Shown in pieces: positions 43,501-54,513 of a DNA stretch of 64,000 bases. How positions within the stretch are numbered: the first letter of the stretch is position 1; every line of letters starts with the position of its first letter. This stretch comes from Branchiostoma floridae (taxonomy: Eukaryota; Chordata; Leptocardii; Amphioxiformes; Branchiostomatidae): the NCBI RefSeq assembly GCF_000003815.2, contig NC_049990.1:14215818-14279817 (forward strand). Reading direction: 5' to 3'. The translations under genes and the position numbers were made by a program. Below the pieces are notes generated by a model. The model saw nothing but the letters and a program-made list of their open reading frames with translations, ran no database searches and was not told where the DNA came from.

Positions 43501-46500
43501 TATGATTAATGATCAGTGTACTGAAATCATGTGTAACGTATGGCTCCTAGTCAATAGATCAGCATTTTCTCTATAGTGACCACCTGTCTATAGTGGCCAC
43601 ATTTCCTAGTGCTGTTGTTGTTTGGCATAAACTTTGAACATTTAAATTGGAAGTAACTTTAAACTGCCAGAGTTTCAGCCCAATAAAACACTCTCAGCGC
43701 CAGGGTATGAACAGACTGACCAGACAGACGAAAATAAATCCTCGAACAAGGTTCAATCGTATCTTCCGGGTCTGGCAGGAAGTTGTTAAACTAAAATAAG
43801 AATAGGCTCGATGGTTGATTGCATACAAAGTAAAACAGTTTAACAGTTTTACAGCTTGAAGAAAACAAACGCTCCTACAGTACCTGCACCTGCTTGATAA
43901 TTATTAAATCGTATGCCCTACTTGAATAAAAAAAGTTCATTGCAATAATAAATGTACCCACATCACAAGGAGCTTATACTTTTTTAAACTTACACCTAGT
44001 TATCGTACTGAAAATTGTTAATGACATTACATGAAGTCATTCAACAATTTTCAGTCATGATGAAAATTTTCTGAATGGAAGGTGTGATTATTGTCATTTT
44101 CTGAAAAATAGAAGCAAGCTCTGTTTTTACCTGGAGTCAATTCACAATACCAGTCCACTTTGGGGGATAATGTACTGTTAAGAGGATGTTCCATTTTTGC
44201 GCAGGGGTGATTTGGAACAGTCCAATGTTGCGTGGGAAGGGGTATGGCTGAAATATGCTGTATTTGCTCTTAAGCAAATGTCGGCCTTTCTAGTTAGTAG
44301 ATTATTTTGAGCAACTAAATGCCATAACTGATTTGCATGGTTGGAATAAAACAGATACTTAAGTAGGAAATATACATTTTGTAATTGTATACTCACCACA
44401 TAGTCCACTTTTTCTGTGCTGTGGTTCCTACAGTTACTGTACTGTTGATACTGGTTATCACATTGTTCAGCTACAGGGAGGGTGCACTCCTATCAACAAC
44501 ACAAACAAAAGAAAGGGGGCATGAATACGGTGGGGAATTTTGAAATTATTAAAAAAAACAATATCAAAACAGACTAGAATAAGCAGTTACAAATACGAGA
44601 ATGGAATAAGCCAGTGCATGTTTTAACTGCACAAGCACAGAAAGATGCATCCTAGGCAATGTGTCAAATAGGAATTGAAAGGCCCGAACATGTGAAGAGC
44701 TCTTGTCCTCGTCACTACTAGTAGATGTCTAGATGCTGTTGTTTTTTACATCCCATGGCAGGAGCCTTTCACTTTGACACAATACCCACACTACACCTCA
44801 CTGTGCATTAGCAGCTTGAAACCTAAACTGGTTTATTGCAGGCATCAAAAAAGTATCTGTGAAACAAGGAACGTGTAAAACCACAAGGCAAATTTCAAAG
44901 TTTCCTCACCTGAGCTAAGGAAGGGTCACACCATTTGGCTGAGTTGTTCTCATATCTGAAAAGATAAAATGAAACCAATTAGCTACATGATGGAGGTCAG
45001 TGAACCCCACCAGAATAACTCAGGTTTTGTTTGTCTGTGTGTTTGCACCTATAGCTCAAGATCCTATCGGTGAATTTACTTCAATTTTAGTATTTTGGTA
45101 TTCATACATTCCCAATGATGCATGAAAATTTAGGCACCATAGCAGCATTTTCAGGTTTAGGGGAATTTTACATTTAACAACCGCCTTCTTGAAGGTAGTG
45201 TAGTGTAATGGTCATAAACATCAGTCTAATACACACTGTTATACAAGGGAGGGCAATTTAAGCAGAGAAATAGCTTTCTATATTGCCTTGGTTACTGCCT
45301 TCCATTTTAATATAGAACAGCATTGACACAACTGGAATCGAGTTTTAAGAATGAAGACATTTTTTGTACCTAGCTGGTAATGAGGACACTTTTGCACACA
45401 CCACAAACACAATGCATTGCTTCAAGAAGATTTGTGTAATACAGACTCTTTTGATGGACTTGTGTTCAAGCATCTTAAATCACAAGTCCCTTAGATGTCA
45501 CCAGATCTCTTTGTGCATCAGAAGATCTTCCACTCATGATGCATAATCAAATACATTTTGTAACTCCATGCAAACATTGGACTTATGAATGACTTATCAT
45601 TGACCATAGTCCTCTTTTCACCAACAGCAAGTGCAATGGTCTAAAAATGGACTTACTCAGGGAGTACCGAAGATGGACTTACTACCAGAATTGGCGTAAA
45701 GGTTTTCTCTGGATAATAGTCCACCAAAACCGGTACCTGTTCTCAAACATGGCAAAATGGGATGGGCTTACTCAGGGAGTAACTCCCCCTCTGACACAAG
45801 TACTAGTAAGTCCCCCTTCAGTAAGTCCATATTCATCCTCTTTTAGGTCCAAGGTTTACATTGACCCTTCCTGACCTGATAGTTCCTTGTTCGTACACCT
45901 TCTGTCTGAGCTGCTCCAGTTCACACTCACTGCTCTCTCTGATGTCTGCACAGGAACTGGAACGACTCCGCAGTGTGTCCAACAAGTCCTGTTTATCTGT
46001 AGTTATCTAGGGAAAAAAATGTCCATAGAAAATATTGTTGCTGCTACAGTATCTACTAGTAATATGTATCCCAGATAAATCAGATATGGCTACGCTCATG
46101 GAACAGCAATTATAATAGTAGAGTGACCCCGACATGGGCCCTATGAGACAGGATGCAGCTAAAGGTTTATTTTTTGGCAAAGCTGGCCCCATGGCGTTTC
46201 TAGCTCAAATTTTAAACCAACCTGTCACCCGGAAACAAATAGATACTGTGACTAAATTGTTACAACAATGAGAGGTAACAATACCTCCACCTAAAGTGTG
46301 CATTTATCATTTTGGAGATTGCTAATTCTTCTTCTTATGAATTATAAGATTAATTGTTTCTATTGTTGGCTGTCTTTCCACTTCAGTCTGAAGCTTATTG
46401 GGAAGGTTGACCTTCTCTGCAAGAATACAATTGTATTATGCTATTATTTTAGTTGGGTGCAGTAACTGTTTAAACAATCACATTTGAATCCATATTCATT

Positions 46501-49500
46501 TTTTTAGATAGACCTAACTGTACAGATTGTAAAGACTAGCGAAGACTTTAAAGCTCAACGTACCTTCTCTGTGGCAGAGATTGCCACATCTATCCCTACT
46601 ACACCCAGGAGTGTCTGTGGTACTGTGGTGGTGTTATACACAGCTTTGGCTCCTGTGATCACCTCACCTGAAACACATGTTTAGCAGAGTTACCTGATGT
46701 TACAGATAGCCAATTTGAGGCCATAGTTAAGACATAGCCAAGTATTGTATTAAGTCCATGTCAAGTTCCCTGCCAACGTATTGAGAGATGAAGTCAAACC
46801 CTCTTCTTCCGCAACCTTTTACCTTTTTTCCCCACTTAGATGGAGTGAGGGAAGCTGTGTAAAGTACTTTCAATTGGTTTTGCTATTAAATGTTCTTTTA
46901 TTCATGGTTATACTTGTGACTTACTTTCTAAACAACTGAAATAGCCTTATGAAGGTTGTATTCAGCCAGAATATAATATTTGGTACTTTCTTGCAGTATC
47001 ACTGTTCACTGTTTGCTGTATTTGCAGCTATCATGGTGTGATATTTGCATGTCACCCAATCTTATCCAAAACATACAACATTTCTCTAAATCTCTGAAAA
47101 GATAGTATTGAATGTCGATAACTGTAATACAGCAAGCCTTTTTCTAACCTCCTTGAATGCAGTGAATAACTAGAATGATATCATAAAAATAAACCGATGT
47201 GTCCACATTCAGTACAAATAGGGGCAACAACAATTAAGTAAATCATGCAACGCACTGAAGTTGTTTGGCTTTCAATTCTCTATTCTCTATTCACTTGGCA
47301 AGAGGTAAGAAAGATTCGTATACCACAAAGGATCATTTCATTCCACAGATGTGTAACTGTAAACCATGGACTGTCCTTAACCATTGACAGAAGTAAAAGC
47401 ATTTAGTAAACATTAGGGGTGGGTACCGGTACAGAAAATTCAGGTCCAGGTCCAGTTCAGGTCCAGAGGATCAGGTCCAGGTCCGGACCTGAACCTGATG
47501 CAGTATGACTCATACCAATGGTCCATTTCACTACAAAGAAATTTGTTTAGTGGAGACTTACACTGGCATTTTAAAAATCCTACAACGCCAACTGCACCTG
47601 TACGATTGGCTGTAAAACTTGGTAGCAATTACTATAAACTCTAGTCTACTTTTACTCTTGTTATTTTCTTCCACCTGCAAGTGCCAAAACGTGTGAATGC
47701 CTGATAAAACAATCTGTTAACTTTCTAATCGGTCCAACATCCCGTCCACCTAATTTTTTCAGGTCCATTGGAAAAACCAGTTTTGTACCGGTACGCTGTA
47801 CCGATACCCAGCCCTAGTAAACATGTTTTACCTGCACCGAAGGCATCCATGTATGGTTCTGTCCAGATGACCTGTCCCTGTCCCTCCCTCAGTGTGCCAT
47901 AGTAGTCAAAGTACTGACTGAGCTGTTCAGCCAGGGAGGCTGTACCAACCATTTCTACCTCAGACCATACACCCCCTTCACTGAAACATAGTATATCACA
48001 TTTACTCATAGCATACAGAGTCATGCAGATAGACTGTTAAGCCAGACAAGATTATCAACCATTTACCAGTACCAACCATCTTTACTTCACACTGAAACTC
48101 ATGTTTGTTCCTGAATCAGTAGCTTTTTACTAAACCGCGTAGCACAGTGGTAGTGTATTCGGCCCGTGACCGAGAGGTCGCCGGTTCGAATCCGCCTGCC
48201 GTGTTGCCTGTCTTGTGCCCTTGGGAAAGGCACTTTACACGACTTTCCTCACTTACTTTTAGTGAAAAATGAGTCGTCCCTCGGATAGGACGTTTAATGG
48301 AGGTCCCGTGTATGAGGAGAGCCATACCCCATGCACGTTAAAGAACCCCCACACGTGCGATGGTGCAGTGTGCGTTGGTGCAAATCCTTCTGTCGGGAGT
48401 TGGTGATTCACTTCAAATCACCCGGATGGAGGCCTGGCAAACCTCTGTCTCGTATCAGCCACATGGTGAATAACATCATTCACCCGGACGGGAGACCTTT
48501 TCGCATCCCCGTCTTGTAATTAGCCATACGAAAGGATATGTCACCCCGTAAGGGGCGGTATACTGTAAATGCATTTAAGTTCGCGGGGATTTAATTTCAC
48601 GGTAGCGGGAAAATGGACTTTTCGCGGTGGTTTTAATTTCGCGGTAGCACCATGCACTGCAGTCTCTTACTGTTATGGAAAAATGTTCGCGGTGGTTTTA
48701 AATTCGCGGTGAAGCGACCGCCGCGAAAACCGCGAACATTAATCCACCGCAAACATTTCTGCATTTACAGTAACCCCGTCGTGTGTAAACATGTGCGAAC
48801 ATGTTTGATCACGTCGACCGATGATGATGATGATTTACTAAACCTTCCTCTAACTGATAAAGCAATTTGTCATGAACTTTTTATTGGTAATGGGATACAA
48901 CATAAGGGAAAAGATTTAAATCCATTTCAAAATGGTTTGGAAACATGTTTTGTTCTCATTTTGTACTCATGTGTTTCTTCTGAAAATGCGGATTAGTAAC
49001 GTTAGTTCACCTTATCCGCAGGGTAATCTATATCCGTTGTGTTGCTAAACAGAGTATTAAGGGATATCAAGACGATGGATGGTAGTTTTAAAATGCAATT
49101 TTTTCAAAATATTGCAGTTTGAAACCACAATCTGTCGGCTTAATGTCCCTAAATACATTGTTCTTAAAAAAAACGGATAAAGGCTACCCTACGAATAAAG
49201 ATGAACTATAGCGTTAAGTACTTGGTCAATATTGGAAAAAAGAAATGTAATTTACTCCCAAAGCGAGACCAAGCTAATCATAACAATGCTACATTTCATT
49301 ATGATATTGATAAATTCAACTATTTTCAAGGGAAAAGATTAGTGGAGGTAGAATTAATTGTATAAAGGGTAATTGAAAGTAGAAGACCATAAACAAGAAA
49401 TTGAAATTTATTATTTCTAGTCATAGTCAGTAAGATTAAACATACTTGCAGGCTATTTTCTTGGTGATGGTAGTGTCTGCCAGCTCTCCTACTGAATATG

Positions 49501-52500
49501 TAAATATTGAGGCAAACTTGGAGCCATCCTCCCTGGAAAAGAAAAGAAAAAATTATAAGCTTAGACCACTTAGAATGAAAATTGCATAATACCCAAACTC
49601 ACAAAATAGACCATGCTGCAATGCCACCTTGCATTAGTAAGCAGTACTGCAGCTGCATAACGAAGGGATTGACATACATGTATGTATATATATTGTAAAA
49701 GCTAACACACCTTTGGTTTAAGGAACTGATGATCTGAGTGAGTTGTTCAGGCTCCCTCTCTCCTCTGGTTGGTTCTCCGTCTGTCATGAACAGCACCATC
49801 TTGTTACATCCTGCTGTCCTGGAGACGACCTCTGACCTCCGCAGGATGTCAAAGGCTGTCCTGAAAGCTGCCTCAAAATTGGTGTGTCCATTGGGCTCCA
49901 CCCTCCTTACTTCTTGCTGCCAAAATAGTAAAAATACACATTTTCATTAGCTTAATATCATTCAACAGAAACAAAAGTAACGAATATTGAATAAATGAAT
50001 GCGAGACAGTGAACATGGTTTAAAACTAAATTATTCAATCATTGTTGCTACAAATGTTTTGGTTTAGTAGTGACAGCATGTCCTCATTTCTGAATCAAGA
50101 CATTCTTACTTCTATTAGTCTAAGTGTAAAGTAAATAATGATGAAGATGAGTCTATGAGTCATAGGATGTTACTAAAACCAAAAGCATGATGAACTAAGT
50201 TCACACTAATTAGATTTCTTGGTTCTTGGATTTGCTACCTAATGTTTCTGATTTTCTGATAACAAAATCATAAGGACCACAGGTTAAATATATCATTGAT
50301 ACTGAAAAAAAAAATTCTCAAGGGCTCAGTATTTGAAGAAAGTCATTGTCACTTTATCCTTTACTAATGCATCAAAATCTATGATAAGAATCTAATAATT
50401 ACTACTATGTTAACTTTTTTGTTCCTTCAAGTGTGTTTATAGGCATTTTTTTCCTAATTGCTTCACACACTGACAGTATAAATGCTTATTATTAAAAAAG
50501 GAAGAAATATAATGGAGAAGTCTTCAAGCTAATTTTTTTAAATAAAATGACAGCTGGAAACTTGAAATGCAATTTAGTTAAAGTGCTTACAGTAAGAGCC
50601 TGGATGTTGTCTCGAGTAGCCCGGATCAAAGTGTTCTTGTTCTGGATGGTCAGCTGCTGGGCAAGTGTTGCAAAAGACACAACTGCAACATAGTCTATGG
50701 GGAACAAATAAAAAATGACTTCACTTTCAAGTAACATATAGCAATAAACATGAATGAATGTGTTTTTAGAAAAAAAATTTTCCACCTAGAATTATTAAAA
50801 AAACTTAAACAGGTTATAACTGAAACTGAGTACAGCAGGGGCATCCTCTATAGGAAATTTAAGACAGGGTTACTGAGGTTTCACAGGTCGTTCAATGCAA
50901 TATGCCTACCTACCTACCCAGTCCCTAATAATAGGTCATTGGGGGGACAATATAACCAGTTGTAACTGCTAAATACAGATACAGAAGCTTTCGTGTTGTG
51001 TAAAACGGCTGTTCAGCATTATGAATATAAGGAAATCAGTATCTTATAAATACATGTAGGTGATAATATTTTGAAAGAAAGAAAACCATTTATCTAGCCA
51101 ACACGAGTTTAATAAATATTTACACCTTTGGTTGTCTGACAAACATGATTATTGATGCAAACATGAATGAACAATAAGTTTGTCATAAAAGGTGATTTAC
51201 TTCCTAGTTGCAACAGTTTTAAAAGTTGAAAAAAAAAAAACTAAAATGCTTACAGTGAAGAAAGAAAATAAGAACCGACCTAAGTGTGTGAGAGTCCACA
51301 ACACAGAAGTGACAGCCTCCTTAGTTAACCCCATGAGTGTTAAGGGGCTGGTACTGGGGCGGAAGTCCATGGAGTCGCTGCTGTCAATCACAATCACCAC
51401 GTCCTTAGGTCCCGTGGTCGCTGACACGTACCACGCCCTCAAACGGGGGTCGTAGTCATGACAACGCTCCTGTGCCACACCTGGAAACATTCTTGGGAAA
51501 AAATTAGTCATGGTTATTGGTTGCTAATGTTTGTCATGGTTATTAGTTGCTATTGTTTTTTCTTTCATGTTCCTCTCCATCTCTATGTCTACCTTGTCCC
51601 CCCAACAACTAGGAGGTGAAGAGGCTAGGTAGGTAGGTTCCTTTATATGTGGCGGAGACTACAATTCTAGTACTTTTAGGTCTTGATTTAGTCAAAGCGG
51701 TAGGGCTGATATCAATTAAGATTCTACCATTGGTCAATATTGATCAAAGGAGGCCACAAATACATAGTTGTAGGTGCTATGAATTAAGAAATAATTATGC
51801 TGTTAAACAATAAATACAAATTTATTCTATATCTAAACTCACCTATACATGCCACTCTGAGAAGCAAAGAACTGCCATTTAACTCCTGATTCCTCTTTGT
51901 CCATAGACATCCAGTTTTCCCTGAATGAGTTGTCTAGTCCTATTAGAAAATAAAAGATATCAAACAAAAGTCAGTGTGACGTGTATTTCCTGCAACCACA
52001 ATATTTGGCATATAGTTGGGATTTGAGCCTAGAAACTTTTATACTGTAAAAGTTTCATCAACTTCATGATTATAAGAACACTATTGTTGTAAATATGTCT
52101 TTGTTTTTGTTCACGAATATCTTTAAGAAATTATTCATGATAAGACAATACTAATAAGAATTAAATTATAACTCTAAGAAACTTTTATACTGTAATAAGT
52201 CATCAACTTCATGATTATAAGAACACTATTGTTGTAAATATGTCTTTGTTTTTGTTCACGAATATCTTTAAGAAATTATTCATGATAAGACAATACTAAT
52301 AAGAATCAAATTATAACTCTAAGAATATGGTATCAACCATAACCTTGTGACAGACAGATGTCCATATTTAATGCATCTGTGCAGGTGGCTTCTCTGCTGG
52401 GGGTCCGGACGTAGGATCGAGACATGCTCAACTTCCTGAAAAGCAGAAACAAAAGTTCAGACCTCAGTGAGCATTACATGTATTAATATGATGACCAGTA

Positions 52501-54097
52501 TAGTATACATTTTGTTGTTTGGATTGAAGAAAAGTTTAAAGCAATCAATGATTGTATATTGACAATGTGCATCTTATCAATATCACACCCTGGATGTCTA
52601 ACTTTAATCTGCATATATGCAAGTCTTCTACGAAACGTTATTATTCACAACCCTAAGCGTTTAAAACAATGAATTAATGACCTAACAGCTTGTGCCTCAG
52701 CAAGACTCTGAATGTTAAAACAAATAAGTTGAAGGCTATACTGTCTAGTACTAACCTGTTACTACATGTGGTACAGCCAGCATCAGTGGATATGGAGACC
52801 CCGTAGTCCTGAGAACAAACTGATTCTTCCTCCAACACAGGGGAGGAACAGGCATAGATGTTCCTGTTGAAAAATATATTTTCACATGAGTATGAGTATG
52901 AAAATCAACAATACAGTACCTTTGCAACTAAACTCAGTGTATTTAATATTAAAAGTCGTATTACTGAGTGCATGATACAAAATCATGATTTCTGCAAAAA
53001 AAGTGCGGCGGAAATTTGTGATTACAGTAACCGTATTAAGTAACATAAAGACATTGGTGTTATGATAGTCAAGTCAAGTCAAGTTTATTGCACAACGATT
53101 GTAACAGGTACAATGTATGGCAAATTACGTATAACTAACAACTACAAACTACTTACATCAGTATACTAGTCTACCATGATAGAAAATATGGCGGCATATT
53201 GTATTTCACATTGTTAAAGCACTACTTCTCTTTTGCATAGCATTATATATATATTGGCCTTACTAGTAGGTGGACAGATATGGATTCGGGACATGATAGA
53301 AGTACATCGAATATTTCTCTGCTTGTTTTAGGTAATGTTGTTCCGTTGTTATACATGGTCAATAACTTTTTCCTTTCTTCATCATAATAAGGGCATATCA
53401 TCAGGAAATGATATTCATCTTCAATACACCTTTCTCACGCGGCGGCCATGATAGATCGAAGAAGAGGTCAATGAGGCAAACAGACAAAACTTATTTCTAA
53501 AATCAGATCCCATTTAGTTTTCCCCCAAATTTTCATGATATAAGATAGAATAATAAATATTATAAGAAGTGTTATGCACCGAAAGATGTAGCAATTTAGA
53601 GTAGTGTAGACTGACCCCATAGTCCCTTAAGAGATGCAAAATAAAAACATAATAATGCAAATTTTTAACGAATTTGCAGCCATTCACTTATTGGTCGATT
53701 TCCTAATTGGCAGGCTACCATTGGTCGAACAGCTAATTATGATGGACAGCCTTTTGTTTGCCACATTGAACTCGTTTTAGATCTATCATGGCCGCCGCGT
53801 GAGAAAGGTGTATACTGTCTTTGCAGATGGGACACATTCTCTTTTCAGCTCGTATATTTTTGTGACATGGAAACGCACTGTTTACACCGCCCCCCTCCCC
53901 ACCTAACGTTACCTGTCGAAGTTACACTGTGTTCCACACTTCCGCTGATACCCCACCAACACGTCCTGCTCCAATGTACGGAGAAGTTCCTCCTTCTCCC
54001 CGAGAAACCTGCTGAGTTCTTCATCAATGGTACCTTCTACAGTAATACTCACAACCATGGCGAACACAACAAAAACATAGCTTCCTCTGGCAGCCAT
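40405..54097 (-). CDS. VWA and Cache domain protein (alpha2delta/CACHD-like), GPI-anchored, 14 exons
   Basis: Minus-strand exons: 54097-53913, 52863-52756, 52435-52344, 51939-51843, 51491-51280, 50694-50591, 49916-49711, 49532-49446, 47980-47832, 46667-46564, 45988-45876, 44955-44910, 44489-44397 and 40542-40405. They sum to 1,734 bp (577 residues) with every phase consistent. Seen: signal peptide (MAARGSYVFVVFAMVVSITV), VWA_N-type segment (ENWMSMD, KWQFFASQSGMYR), VWA with a full MIDAS (VIVIDSSDSM, HTNFEAAF, MTDGEPT), then IFTYSVG and a Cache strand (TLLGVVGIDVAI). Four Cys-rich exons and a hydrophobic tail (LQLLSISVAALLSFLYVNMI) ending at the stop suggest a GPI signal. Family knowledge: alpha2delta proteins are extracellular calcium-channel subunits. 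This one is about half their length, so a channel role is uncertain. The exon 11 acceptor (AAACAG) is the weakest call. Confidence 0.88.
40962..44296 (+). mobile_element. 3,335-bp Helitron/Helentron-like element, right copy (VWA-Cache last intron)
   Basis: Reverse complement of 33844-37178. In plus orientation it runs from TTATATTTCAGCCATACC to TTTCTAG. Outside 40962 and 44296 the flanks no longer match those of the left copy, apart from bases expected by chance. It lies antisense in the last intron of the VWA-Cache gene. Confidence 0.75.
47414..47816. mobile_element. 403-bp MITE with TAGGGxTGGGTAxCGGTAC ends
   Basis: The left end TAGGGGTGGGTACCGGTAC pairs with an inverted right end CTAGGGCTGGGTATCGGTAC. 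The inside has CAGGTCCAGGTC tandem words and no coding frame. It lies in intron 9 of the VWA-Cache gene. The target duplication is not clear. Confidence 0.65.
48122..48838 (+). mobile_element. tRNA-derived SINE with (ATG)n tail, split by a MITE
   Basis: A-box region GTAGCACAGTGGTAGTG, B-box GGTTCGAATCC, then the central block CTTGTGCCCTTGGGAAAGG shared with the SINE at 31 kb. The 3' end is GACCGATGATGATGATGATT. The MITE at 48561-48772 interrupts its 3' part. It lies in intron 8 of the VWA-Cache gene, antisense to it. Confidence 0.75.
48561..48772. mobile_element. 212-bp MITE with TACTGTAAATGCA ends
   Basis: Perfect terminal repeats TACTGTAAATGCA and TGCATTTACAGTA. The inside is made of TTCGCGGTGG-type words in both orientations, so the element can fold over most of its length. 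The TA target is part of the repeated end. Confidence 0.85.
52030..52322. repeat. 145-bp tandem duplication in VWA-Cache intron 3
   Basis: Two nearly identical copies from AGAAACTTTTATACTGTAA to AAATTATAACTCTAAG, differing by a few bases. Recent and non-coding. Confidence 0.9.
53066..53875 (-). mobile_element. LINE remnant (CR1/L2-like tail), antisense, split by a MITE
   Basis: Read on the minus strand: NIRAEKRMCPICKDS, then the MITE, then IEDEYHFLMICPYYDEER, then a UTR ending TGCAATAAACTTGACTTG with an (ACTTG)n tail. It lies in intron 1 of the VWA-Cache gene. Confidence 0.75.
53427..53810. mobile_element. 384-bp MITE with 31-bp terminal repeats
   Basis: Ends CACCTTTCTCACGCGGCGGC and its inverse, extending to about 31 bp (to ATAGATC), flanked by TA on both sides. 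No coding frame. Removing it with one TA restores the LINE frame exactly, which proves the insertion boundaries. Confidence 0.88.
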
Positions 54098-54513
54098 GTT
54101 TTAGGTCACTTGGGGTCACAGGCCTACAGGTCATATGAAGATGACGTAATTTCCAAAATAGACTCAGATCGCTATTGAAATATTTTTGGAACCATTAAGC
54201 TGTCAATTCTGACCCAAAATTAATATTAGCAACATCATAAGCCTTATGCTTCTTTGACAATAAGATTTCGATAACCTATATTTATCACTTTAAAGGTAAA
54301 TGGGTTCGCTTAAAAGGCTGGGCTGTCTACCAGACCAGGCTATCTGGCCTGTCTACCTGGCCTGGCTATAACGTCAGGCTACTCAGAGCCCCCCATTCAT
54401 AGCCCCATCATATGGCACTCAGCCAAAATAGCTGATTGACAGGCATAGTACTAGAGTAATTGCTAATCCCCAACCCAGCCAGTGACCTGAGGTTGGCCTG
54501 TATTGTATTGTAG
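54098..54513. promoter_or_regulatory. Putative bidirectional promoter region
   Basis: About 400 bp separate the minus-strand start codon of the VWA-Cache gene (54097) from the first supported coding exon of the plus-strand gene. It includes a GC-richer patch of TGGCCTG/CAGGCTA words near 54315-54480. No clear TATA box. The shared-promoter role is inference. Confidence 0.35.

Noticed and set aside
33844-44296. A single 10.4-kb composite transposon with 3.3-kb terminal repeats that captured P450 exons
   Set aside because: P450 exons 1-7 outside and 8-9 inside join in phase into one complete enzyme, so the spacer is native host DNA and the arms are separate insertions or duplicates.
48122-48200. 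Genuine tRNA gene
   Set aside because: A and B boxes are present, but no cloverleaf with acceptor stem closes; the sequence continues into a SINE body.
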